Positions 1 to 8,645 of a stretch of 64,000 bases of DNA are shown piece after piece. The translations under genes were made by a program, and so were the position numbers. Under the pieces are notes generated by a model. That model was not told the DNA's origin, searched no databases, and saw only the letters and a list, made by a program, of their open reading frames with translations. Source of the DNA: Hypericum androsaemum. Taxonomy: Eukaryota > Streptophyta > Magnoliopsida > Malpighiales > Hypericaceae. The stretch spans positions 14,019,570 through 14,083,569 of the forward strand of contig OZ023186.1 in assembly GCA_963995505.1 (NCBI GenBank), read 5' to 3'. How positions within the stretch are numbered: position 1 is the stretch's first letter; every line of letters starts with the position of its first letter.

Positions 1-500
1 TTTCACTCGTCCCCACTCATCAATAACATCGAACCCACGAGAATTAATATTCGCACCAGCTACCTTTCTGCGATACCACAGATAATCTACCACAACGTAC
101 TGCATGCATGCCAAGGCATAAAAAAATTAAAATGATTCATTCTTCAGAACCAGTACAAATGGATAGGATCAAAGTCACAACACAATGTAAGAAGGAAGAA
201 ATCCTTCCTACCTCGTACCCATGAGGCAGAAGACGTTGTGCAACAATATCTGCATTCTCCAAGAACTCTTCTTCAGATATAGTCCAACAAAAGGAATCAT
301 ACGAGTTCCAACCTCTTGGTGGAAAGGCAGCTCGACAGGAGACACTATAATGGAGGATATGATAATAATATCATAAATAAATACAAGTAAATAATAAATT
401 GAACTAGTAAAAACAGAATTAAGAAAAAGTGATCTTGGTACCTGGGAAGAGAAAGACCCAAGTGCAGAAACAGCAAGCATAAGAAGTACTGAAACATCAT
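1..500 (-). CDS. GH27 alpha-galactosidase-like (melibiase) gene, 5' three exons, truncated by window edge
   Basis: Three minus-strand exons join in phase with GT-AG introns: 500-442, 344-212 and 99-1 (continuing beyond the window), 97 residues in all. The start codon is the first of two tandem ATGs (500-498); it opens a hydrophobic signal peptide (MMFQYFLCLLFLHLGLSLP), so the product is probably secreted to the wall or vacuole. Exon 2 carries the family N-terminal signature PPRGWNSYDSFCWT and exon 3 carries YVVVDYLWYRR, both typical of GH27 barrel strands 1-2. The resemblance is closest to the plant melibiase branch that includes arabinopyranosidase-type enzymes acting on arabinogalactan proteins; that substrate is inferred. 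The catalytic Asp residues lie outside the window. No break is seen in the visible part. Family assignment is strong, exact substrate is not. Confidence 0.85.
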
Positions 501-1097
501 TATGAATTCCTCCTACTATTGTTCGATTCTAGGAGTTGGATTACCATTTAAACTGGCTGGTGGTGCTTTTATTTGGAAGGTTCATTTTGTTTGCTTCTAT
601 ATTTTGGTAAGAAACTTCCCACTCAATTGCTTTCCATAACATTCATTAAGGAAAGTTCTCATAAATGGAAGTATTTGATCCATTACTTATCCTTGAGAAG
701 AGGAGAAACCCAGCTTGCATTGATCCACATCTACTTACTAAACTTAGTCACCAATCACCAAACTTGATAATCTCACCTGAACCTTAAAACAAGAGATTGA
801 AGATTGCACGGGCTTCATCATTTCACGAAAGTTGTGGCAGGCGACTACCACTTGATAAAATTATTTTTACTATTTTATTTTTTCCAAACTATTTTGGAAA
901 TACGTATATATTTATATCTATTTTGGGAAAATAATGAAGTTTTTTAACCATTTTAGAAAAAATCCTTCCAAAAGTAACTCAATCATCTTCACGAGAAATT
1001 GTATTCTATATGATAAATTACAATATTAATCTTCTTTGAAATTGTATTTTATTTGATAAATTACAATATTAATCTCTTTGACATTAATCATGTTCAT
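501..1097. other. Upstream region of the GH27 gene, no gene seen
   Basis: A+T-rich sequence between the GH27 start codon and the LINE to its right. It should contain the GH27 promoter (reading leftwards). A 64-codon open frame at 573-767 shows no family motif or coding character and is not called. Apart from the tandem repeat listed separately nothing is recognised. Confidence 0.5.
995..1080. repeat. Two-copy tandem repeat, period 43 bp
   Basis: Two near-identical units begin gaaattgtatt at 995 and 1038 and both contain gataaattacaatattaat. A+T-rich and non-coding. Confidence 0.75.
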
Positions 1098-1504
1098 TTT
1101 TCAAATCGTACAAATGTATAATCTGACTTTTTGCTCTGCCTTGAAATCTGCGCCAGCCCCCCAAAATCTCTAATTCCTCTTCGTCCCCCTGCTTCCCCAA
1201 TCTCCTTTTGATTTCTTTGGTCGTTCCTCCTCCTTGCTCTCGTTTCTTGGGTCGCAAATCTAGGGCCTTCGGGCTGGCTGGCCCTGTTTCGTCTGCATCT
1301 CTCTATCCCGGAGGGGATGGGCCAGCGGTGACAATGGGGCGGAGTCTCTAAGCGGTGCTCTCTCGGTGGCATCCCTCCTGCCCTTTAGAAGGGCAGGGCT
1401 AGCGGCACCGAGAATCTCTGGAACCCCATCTGGGTTCAGTGCGTCGTAGCCCTCCTGGTGGCCTCTCCGCTGTGTCAGCTGTGTTCTATTTTTGATCTGG
1501 GCTT

Positions 1505-1954
1505 ATGGCAGACTCGGACCATGCTAGGACTCTGTATGTCGATAACATGCCTCTTCAGTGGAACAAAGAGGCCCTTCTGAATCTTTTCTCTCGGAGTTTC
1601 AAGGTTTCAGATGTGTTTGCGCCTCAAAAGCTCTCCAAGAAGGGCTCTCGTTTTGATTTCGTTCGGATCTCACGGGAGGCGGATGGCGACTCTATGATTC
1701 GTGAGTTTAATTATAAGTTGATTGGCCATCGCTGTCTGCTTGTTGATTTCTCCAGATTTGATAAAGGGAAGAAGCTGATGTTCCCAGAATTAGGAGTCAA
1801 GTCTAAGACCTCGAGCTCTGGGTGGCCTGTTGGCCCCTCTCGGAGGTCCAGCCCAATGTATTATGCTGCCTCCTTGGGTGTTAATCCCCGTGCAAAGCCT
1901 GACTCAGCTTCTGCCTTCTCCTATTTTGTCCCATGTTCTCTGGATCTAGACTAG
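1505..1954 (+). CDS. LINE ORF1 fragment with RRM RNA-binding domain
   Basis: A 149-codon frame begins MADSDHARTLYVDNMP and covers one RRM: the RNP2-like strand is TLYVDNMP (about residues 9-16) and the RNP1-like strand is KGSRFDFVRI (about 46-55). RRM-bearing ORF1 proteins are known in a group of plant L1 LINEs, where they bind the element RNA. The frame ends early at 1954 and related ORF1-like sequence continues in other frames to about 2700, so ORF1 is broken. It lies at the expected place, directly after the 5' leader and upstream of the RT remnants. A cellular RRM gene is unlikely because of this context. Confidence 0.75.
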   Translation: MADSDHARTLYVDNMPLQWNKEALLNLFSRSFKVSDVFAPQKLSKKGSRFDFVRISREADGDSMIREFNYKLIGHRCLLVDFSRFDKGKKLMFPELGVKSKTSSSGWPVGPSRRSSPMYYAASLGVNPRAKPDSASAFSYFVPCSLDLD

Positions 1955-2225
1955 CTAAGTCGGGGCCTGATTATCAAGTTGAAAAAGATGTGTGATTTGG
2001 CTCTCACCTTTCAGAAACTCGTTAGCTTGGGCCTGCGCTCTCAGGTAATTAGACCCCTCGGTAGTCTCTTCGTTCTAGTTTTAACAGCCAATGCAAAGGA
2101 CCTGGAATTTTGAAAAGGCAAGCTGGAGGTTGAATTTGAGCTATTGGAAGAGTCTTGGCTCACAGCTTGAGCGCTTTGCGTGGGTTTCATGCAGTGGCAT
2201 CCCTCTGCATCTTAGAAGCTAGAAC

Positions 2226-4665
2226 TTGCTTGATCTCCTTTTCAGCAAGGTGGGTAGTCTTGTCCATTTTCAAAGCCTGGAAGACTCGCCCTCACTTGAT
2301 GTTACCAATGTCCTTATCTCTACGAAGGTCCCTCAGTTTATTGATCGCTCGATGGATATCGCCCTTAAGAAGGGCCATGTTCGCATTCATCTTAGGGAAG
2401 CTGGCATTATCCTTTGGCAGCCACTTTTTGATTCTTGGTCTAGAGTGGCTGCTGAATCTTCTGATGATTCTAATGAGGCTCTTTACCGGTGTATTAAGGG
2501 GAAGGGAATTTTGGTTCCCCCTAGCGTTGCACCTGCTGCCCCCCTTTGCTTGGACAACCTCTCTAGTAGCTCTGCAAGTCCCTTGCCCTCGCATCTCCCA
2601 GGGCATTATGAGTTGGTCCCCTTTTCGCTCCCTGCTGCCAGGTTGTCAGGCTCTCCGCCTGATGCAGGGGCTGATTCCTTGTATCTTCCTCGTGGCTCGA
2701 TCGCTTCTCTAATCAGTTTCAATAGGGTCTTCCTAGGAACCTTTCTGGTCATAATCCAGTGGTGCTCAAGGAAGACAAGCTTAACTGGGGACCTAAGCCG
2801 TTCAGGTTTGTGAATCACTGGTTGAAAGACCCAAATTTTGTTCCTAAAATACAATCCTGGTGGGCCGATCTAGATAGCCAAACCTTTGGGCGGAATAAAA
2901 TTATTTTCAAGCTGAAGCTTCTGAAAGGGCTCCTTAAAAACTGGAAGAGAAGCGATCTAAACAGTGGCTTAGATAGTCTGGCTCACCTGAAAGAGGAGTT
3001 AGACTTTCTTGATTTGTAGGACGAGGCCGATTTACTAGATAATGATGGTAAAATGTGCAAGAGGGGTTTGACCAGACAACTTTCGTACCAGCATAAGAAA
3101 TTGGACTCCCTACTTAAACAATAATCTCGGCTGAAGATGGGTCTTTTCAGGGACAAGAACGCCACGTCGTGGCCTCTTATAGACTGTGAGAGAATCATAT
3201 TGGGAGTCTCTTCGTCAATGGTAGATATGTCAGTCAGGTTGGTGAAGTGAAGGATACTATCTTTAACCACTTTTATACCATATTTTTGGAAGTGGAGTTG
3301 GAATGACCTTTCCTTGACCCCTCGCTCTTCGACCACATCAGTGCCTCCGAGAGTGTTAGTTTGGAGTGGGACCCCTCTCCGATTAAGGTAAAATTTGTGA
3401 TTTGTGAATGTGCAAGCGATAAGGCGCCAGGTCATGTCATCTTTTCTGGCTTTGATCCCAAAAAAATAAGGAAGTCAGCTTTTGGATAACTTTAGGCCTA
3501 TCTCTTTGATCTCTAGCCTCTATAAGATCATTGCTAAAGTGCTCTCTCTTCGGTTGAAAGGTGCTCTGGCGGGGGTGATTAGTCAGGAGTAATCAGCTTT
3601 TATTGAGGGCAGATAGATTCTTGACGGAGTGTTAATAATGAACAATATCATTTCACTTCTCAAGCGTCAAAAATGTCTGGGAGTTCTTATTAAGCTGGAT
3701 TTCCGTAAGGCATTCGATTCAGTCACGAAAGTATCTTAACGATACCCTCTTGGCAATGGGCTTTGGTGCAAAATGGTGTAAGTGGATCATGTGCTGTGTG
3801 AAGGACACTTCGAGCTCAGTCTTAGTTAATGGATCGCCCACCAACATGTTTAAACTGAGGTGGATGATCCTTATAGCGGTGAGCCTTGAATTAATTAAAG
3901 GTGTGTCCATCCCAAACTCAGACTTCAGTCTCAATGTTCTCCAGTACGCAGATGATACTCTTCTCTTCTCTCAGCCGAATGATGAGTGCATCCTTAACCT
4001 CCAGCGAATTATTATGGGGTTCTCCTTAGTATCGGGATTATGTGTCAACTTCGCTAAAAGCTCTTTCATCGGGAATAACACTTGTCCAGATTGGCTTGAG
4101 AGTTCTGCAGCCTCGTGGGGTTGTAAGGTGCAGTCATTACCCTTTTCTTACCTTGGCTTACCAATTGGTGCTCAGATGTAGAAATCAGCCGAGTGGCAGC
4201 CAGCCCTACAGCTTTTTGACAAGTGCCTTGCTGGTTGGATGGGGAGCCTTATGTCGCTTGGTGGCAGAATCATAATCATCAAATCGGCTCTCCAAAGCTT
4301 GCCAACCTATTTCTTGCTTTACAAGGTTCCGGTGGGTATCCGAAAGACTTTGGTTTCCAAAAATGTGCATATTCTTCTGGTCAGGTGGCATCGATCAAAA
4401 AAAGCTTTGTTGGATTTCTTGGGATAACATCTCATTGCCCGTTGAAAATGGGGGACTTGGCATCTCTAAGCTTGACATTAAAAATGAGGCATTTCTTTCC
4501 AAATGGATGTTTCGCTACTTCTCGAATAAGGATATGTTATGGGCGAAGATCATCAGAGGAATCCACGGTTTTAGAAGCAGCTCCAACTTGACTTTTCCTA
4601 TCTGCAAAATCCCATTTCATGCCCGCAAAACTGGAGTTTGGGATCCATTATTAGGCTTTCTCTAA
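2226..4665 (+). pseudogene. LINE ORF1 tail / ORF2 reverse transcriptase remnant
   Basis: Several frames together give ORF2-like pieces. 2759-3019 encodes LNWGPKPFRFVNHWL, the linker usually found between endonuclease and RT. Around 3467-3720 the RT blocks NFRPISLISSLYKIIAK and LIKLDFRKAFDSV are readable, with stops between them. 3750-4181 carries a thumb-side piece with YADDTLLF, the catalytic Asp pair at 3950-3955. The expected block between VNGSPTNMF and YADDT (the RQGDPLSP region) is replaced by unrelated residues, so an internal deletion is likely. 4223-4665 is further decayed C-terminal sequence. No intact ORF2 remains. Confidence 0.75.
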
Positions 4666-5236
4666 GCAACGGTCTGGTCCCTGATTTACTTAGAAGCGGA
4701 TGCTCCATGCTTATTCGTAATGGAAGGGATACGAGGTCAATCAAAAGATTTGGTATTTTATTTTCGCCTCCATTATCTGGTGCATCTGGCTCCTTAGGAA
4801 CAAGGTGATCTTTCAAGGAATCAATCCAGAACTGGGAGCCCTTTTTGCGACCATCCTCAGGAATGGCATGGAATGGCAGAACTGGTCAGGCTCAAGAGAT
4901 TTTTTCTGCAGGCAAGATCTCCTCTTGGTGCTCCAGAACATTATGTCGTAGACCTTTTGCGATCTTGGATCTCTGTGAGTTTGGTGTGTTTCAACCTTTT
5001 TGGGTCTTGCTTCAGTTAGCTTTGTCTAGCAATTCCTCTTGCTGAATTGCTACGCAAATCTCTCTTCTTTAGTTTTTGCTCTTGGCTTGGTTGGCCTTTT
5101 TGGGATGGGTTGTTTAGAGTTCATTTTTTGGGTATTCCTCTGTCTTTTGTGTGAGGGTTCTCTCCCGACTCATATTTGTACATATTCTTTGATTAATATA
5201 TCTCTACTTTTTCAACAAAAAAATGTGTTCATAGGT

Positions 5237-5400
5237 TTTGGCCGAGACCAAACCACAGTTCGAATTCGAATCGAATTGGTTCGAATTTAAATTTATCAAA
5301 ATCTTAAACCGTATTCAAGTCGTCCAAAGACGAATCAAATACAAATTATAAACCTTCAAATCTGGATCGAATTAGATTCGAATTCAAATTAATTCTTTAA
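5237..5400 (+). repeat. hAT-end-like repeat rich in GAATTCGAATCG
   Basis: This block resembles the left end of the hAT element at 24901: a shared ACCACnGTTCGAAT start, then TTAAACCGTATTCAA and runs of cgaattcgaatcgaatt. It is followed by low-complexity A/T sequence. Probably a decayed, truncated terminus of the same or a related hAT family; no matching TSD could be fixed. Confidence 0.45.
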
Positions 5401-5539
5401 ATTTTAAATTTTAAATAAAAACTCAAAATATTTCAAATTTACGAAAAATTTCAAAATTTTGGTTTTTTTTTTGAAAATTTTCAAAATTTTCAATTTTTTG
5501 AAAAAGTTCCAAATTTTTGAAGTTTTTAAAATATTTCAA

Positions 5540-5860
5540 AATTAAGATTTAGGGTTAGTGCTAGAGTTAGTGTTAAGATTAGGGTTAGGATTTAGGCTAG
5601 GGTTAGTATAGTGCTAGAGTTTAGTGTTAGGGTTGGTGTGGATTTAGGGTTAGAGTTTAGGGTTAGGGTATCAGGATTACGGTTCAGGGCTAGAGTTAGT
5701 ATCCAGGTTAGGGTTATGATTTAGGGTTAGGATTTAAGGTTAGTGATAGTGTTAGGGTTATAGTTTAGGGTTAGGGTAAGTGTTATGGTTAAAGATATAA
5801 TTTAGGGTTAGGGTTAGTTTTGGGATTAGAGTTTAGGATTAAGGTAAAAGTTTACTGCCA
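5540..5860 (+). repeat. Degenerate interstitial telomere-like repeat (TTTAGGG-like)
   Basis: About 300 bp dominated by TTTAGGG, TTAGGG and variants (tagtgttaggg, gatttagggttagg), all with the G-rich strand on plus. It matches the plant telomere motif but is strongly diverged and interrupted, so it is an old interstitial block and not a chromosome end. Confidence 0.8.
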
Positions 5861-6314
5861 TAACATTGCAAAAAATATTTATGTTTATTTTATTCTTCTT
5901 ATCTTAATTATTGTTTAATAAATAGTTAAATAAAATAATATTTTAAAGAAAAAAATATACTTAAGTACCATGTAGCTTTACGCTTTCTAAATTAAGGCCA
6001 TGTGGTTTAAAATTATATTTTTTAAATCCTGTGGTTTTTTTTTTGCTTAGACATGCCTCAGTCCCGGGCAGCCGGGGTAGCTGGCCGTCCACTTGTCTAT
6101 CCACATAGGCGCCACATCCTCTTAAACGATGTCATTTTTTGTCCTACGTGGACAGTCCATTTGTGTAAGTCGTAAATGATGTGGCATGTAGTAAATTACC
6201 AAAATAATTTTAAATTTAAAAATTTATCAAAAATGCCTTCTTCCTCGTCGTAACCCAAGCGAGTACGAGCTCTCCCAAACCCAGTTCTCCTCCTCCTCCA
6301 AAACCCCTCCTCCT
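5861..6314. other. Non-coding, repeat-like flank of the copia element
   Basis: A+T-rich sequence followed from about 6056 by a G+C-rich stretch with gtggc/gccac inverted motifs of the kind seen in MULE ends elsewhere in the window. No matching partner end was found. The copia target site CTCCT lies at 6310-6314. Confidence 0.4.
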
Positions 6315-6507
6315 TGTTGGGTTGGAATGAAAATTCAATGCAAGCCCAATAAAGGAAAGGCCCAAAGGAAAGGCCCAAAAGGGAGATGGAAGGTTGCAAT
6401 CCCACATTGAATAGAGCAAGGAGGATTTCCTTGTTTATAAGGAATTCCCCTCCTTGCCTCTCAACTTGATTGACCTCCTAAAAGGCTGTTTCGCCGCTAG
6501 CTGCCTG

Positions 6508-6596
6508 CGAGCACGAGCACGAGCACGAGCACAAGCACGAGCACGAGCACGCGCTCGCACACGTGCACGCGCACGCGCACGTGCATGTGCGCATGG
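6508..6596 (+). repeat. Hexamer/alternating microsatellite (GAGCAC)n then (CGCACG)n
   Basis: Starts as repeated gagcac units and passes into cgcacgcgcacgtgcatgtg, an alternating purine-pyrimidine tract with potential to adopt Z-DNA. Much shorter in the 3' LTR, so it expanded here or contracted there. Arg/Ala-rich open frames across it on both strands are artefacts. Confidence 0.85.
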
Positions 6597-6958
6597 CACA
6601 TTGGACGCAGGTCGCAATGGGCGCTTTGTGGCGCACTTCGCACTTCGCACGTGCGCATCATCGCGAGGAGCTGGAGGAGCCTTAAGTATTTTGCCCGGGT
6701 CCGGAGGCAGCTGCGCAGCTACCGAAGCGACGAGGAGCTGCGAGCGCCTTCAGGTTAGCCGCCGAAGAGCCACGACGGGCTGGAAAGTCCGGGAGACTTC
6801 CAGAAGGCCGAAGGGCTGTGAAATCCATCACGAAAGGGCGCCAGCACAGCCTGGGCTCGCCAGGAAGGATCCAGAAGCCACCGAAGGGCCACGAGCGCAG
6901 CCTGCTGGCCGAGCGGACGCGTCCCTTCGGGGTGGCTGCCTTCCTGCCTCCTCCAGCC

Positions 6959-7086
6959 TATAAATAGGCCTGCCCCCTGCCAGAATTCTCATCCCAGCAG
7001 CAAGTGCACCTCCTAGCATTGTTGTCTTCTTCTCTCCCCCCTCGTTCTTCACTTAGAAAAGAGTCCGAAAGTTCTGGGTATATAAG
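6959..7086 (+). promoter_or_regulatory. Two TATA-like boxes of the copia 5' LTR
   Basis: tataaata at 6959-6966 and tatataag at 7079-7086 are placed for transcription through the remaining LTR into gag. Both fall in the block absent from the 3' LTR. Which one is used is not visible from sequence. Confidence 0.45.
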
Positions 7087-7198
7087 GGTTCGCCCGAAAG
7101 TTTCGAGATACGTGTGCAACATTCTTGGAAATGCCCTAAATAGTCGTTGTATCTTGGGGACGATTGCCGAAGCCCGTACCGCACTGAAATATACGGGG

Positions 7199-7299
7199 CA
7201 ATCTCGTCTTACGGAGAAAGTGTCCAACACTTGCCTCGACTGAAGTAGATCCTAATCAATTACACCAGTCCGATAAACAGCAATCGTAAGACGAGATTG
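7199..7299 (+). other. Primer-binding-site region complementary to the element's own LTR (15-bp stem)
   Basis: Two bases after the 5' LTR, at 7285-7299, is cgtaagacgagattg. Its exact reverse complement, caatctcgtcttacg, lies in the LTR at 7199-7213 (and again in the 3' LTR at about 12109-12123). No TGG-starting tRNA-complementary primer site is present at this point. The RNA could form a 15-bp stem with a loop of about 71 nt. A self-primed mechanism, as in Tf1-like elements, is one explanation (inference). Confidence 0.6.
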
Positions 7300-7310
7300 T
7301 GTACTTGAAA

Positions 7311-8645
7311 ATGGCATCGACAAGCTCAGCACCAGTGCCAGCGGTCCCGGGAACTGTCCACGCCGAAAGGCCGACCAAGTTCAACGGTACCGAATTCAAG
7401 AGGTGGCAACAGAAGATGTTGTTCTACCTGACGACGCTCAACCTGGTCCGATTCTTAAAGGAAGAGGCTCCGAAGGTTGCGGAAAATGAGGCAGATCAAC
7501 AGAAGATCAACGCCCTCGATGCATGGAGTCACAGCGACTTCCTATGCCGGAACTACGTCCTGAATGGACTAGACGACACGCTCTACAACGTCTACGCAGA
7601 AGCTAAGTCCGCTAAGGAGCTGTGGAGTTCACTCGAGAAGAAGTACAAAACGGAGGATGCCGGGACGAAGAAATTCATCGTCGGACGATTCCTCGACTTC
7701 AAGATGGTGGACTCCAAGAAGGTCATCGACCAAGTGCAAGAGTTGCAGCTGATCCTTCACGAGATCCAAGCTGAAGGGATGCAACTCAGCGAGTCCTTCC
7801 AAGTAGCTGCGATGATCGAGAAGCTCCCCCCGTTGTGGAAGGATTTCAAGAGCTACCTCAAGCACAAGAGGAAGGACATGGGCCTAGAAGACCTGATTGT
7901 GAGATTTAGGATCGAGGAAGATAACCGAAAGTCCGAAGTCAAGCAAGGCAAGGCCAACCTCGAGACCACTGTGCACCTCGCCGAGGGAAAAGGTAGCAAG
8001 AAGAGGAAGAAGTCCGGGGATAAGCAGGAGAAGCAAGAGCCCAAGAAGAAAAAGAAGATCAAGGGCGACTGCTACAACTGCGGCAAACCCGGACACATGG
8101 CTAAGGACTGTCGCCAGCCGAAGAAGGACAACCAAGGAAAGGCTAACCTGGCTGAAGACTTGTCCCAGATGGATCTGTCAGTCGTGGTGTTTGAAGCCAA
8201 CCTGGTGGACAATCCGAGAGAGTGGTTCGTGGACACAGGAGCTACCCGCCACATCTGCTCGGACAAGGAGATGTTCTCGAACTATATCTCGATCACCGGC
8301 CGAAAGCTGTTCATGGGAAACTCCGCAACGTCCAAGATCGTTGGTCTGGGAAAGGTGGTCCTGAAGCTGACCTCAGAAAAGGAGCTGACCCTCAAGGATG
8401 TGCTGCATGTCCCGGACATCCGCAAGAATTTAGTTTCTGGCTCACTGTTAAGCAAAGCCGGTCTTAAGCTTGTATTTGAGGCTGATAAGTTTGTACTGAC
8501 CAAAGCGGATCAATTCATAGGAAAGGGTTATCTAGAGAGGGGGCTCTTTAAGATGAATGTAATAACTGTACATCGCACCTTTAACGGTGAAAATAAAGTT
8601 AACGCTTCTTCTTACTTGGCCGAGTGTTCTGGCCGAGTGTTCTAA
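7311..8645 (+). CDS. Copia gag and start of pol (protease), cut short by frameshift
   Basis: The ATG at 7311 lies 28 bases after the LTR, in the sequence ttgaaaatggcatcg. The N-terminal half is a copia gag domain ([18 protein letters not shown]; later [16 protein letters not shown]). A Lys-rich stretch precedes a CCHC zinc knuckle, [14 protein letters not shown], at 8070-8111, for RNA binding. The aspartic protease active site [12 protein letters not shown] follows at about 8221. The gag-pre-integrase segment begins near the end. A 13-bp tandem duplication (ggccgagtgttct, 8618-8630 and 8631-8643) changes the frame and gives a stop at 8643-8645. Up to that point no other break is seen. Confidence 0.9.
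   Translation: MASTSSAPVPAVPGTVHAERPTKFNGTEFKRWQQKMLFYLTTLNLVRFLKEEAPKVAENEADQQKINALDAWSHSDFLCRNYVLNGLDDTLYNVYAEAKSAKELWSSLEKKYKTEDAGTKKFIVGRFLDFKMVDSKKVIDQVQELQLILHEIQAEGMQLSESFQVAAMIEKLPPLWKDFKSYLKHKRKDMGLEDLIVRFRIEEDNRKSEVKQGKANLETTVHLAEGKGSKKRKKSGDKQEKQEPKKKKKIKGDCYNCGKPGHMAKDCRQPKKDNQGKANLAEDLSQMDLSVVVFEANLVDNPREWFVDTGATRHICSDKEMFSNYISITGRKLFMGNSATSKIVGLGKVVLKLTSEKELTLKDVLHVPDIRKNLVSGSLLSKAGLKLVFEADKFVLTKADQFIGKGYLERGLFKMNVITVHRTFNGENKVNASSYLAECSGRVF

Larger units (their letters stand above)
1098..5222 (+). mobile_element. Decayed L1-type LINE (non-LTR retrotransposon)
   Basis: The order of remnants is that of a plant L1 LINE: a pyrimidine-rich 5' leader, an RRM-type ORF1 (1505-1954), further ORF1-like sequence (2226-2700), the segment between endonuclease and RT (2759-3019), RT blocks (about 3467-4190) and a C-terminal region, ending in a short A-rich tail at 5213-5222. 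The 7-mer TGTTCAT lies just before the element (1091-1097) and just after the tail (5226-5232), a possible but weak target-site duplication. The endonuclease domain is almost wholly missing. Many stops and frameshifts make it immobile. Confidence 0.8.
6315..7282 (+). repeat. Copia 5' LTR (968 bp)
   Basis: Starts TGTTGGGTTGGAATG and ends AAACAGCA. It holds two TATA-like sites: tataaata at 6959-6966 and tatataag at 7079-7086. Positions 6660-7111, including both TATA sites, have no counterpart in the 3' LTR, and a purine/pyrimidine-alternating repeat at 6508-6596 is expanded. Confidence 0.9.

Noticed and set aside
573..767. 64-codon frame upstream of the GH27 gene
   Set aside because: No motif, A/T-rich, in the expected promoter region.
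6435..6963. Arg/Ala-rich open frames on both strands (RARARARAQARAR and similar)
   Set aside because: They are translations of the GAGCAC/CGCACG microsatellite inside the copia 5' LTR; no coding support.
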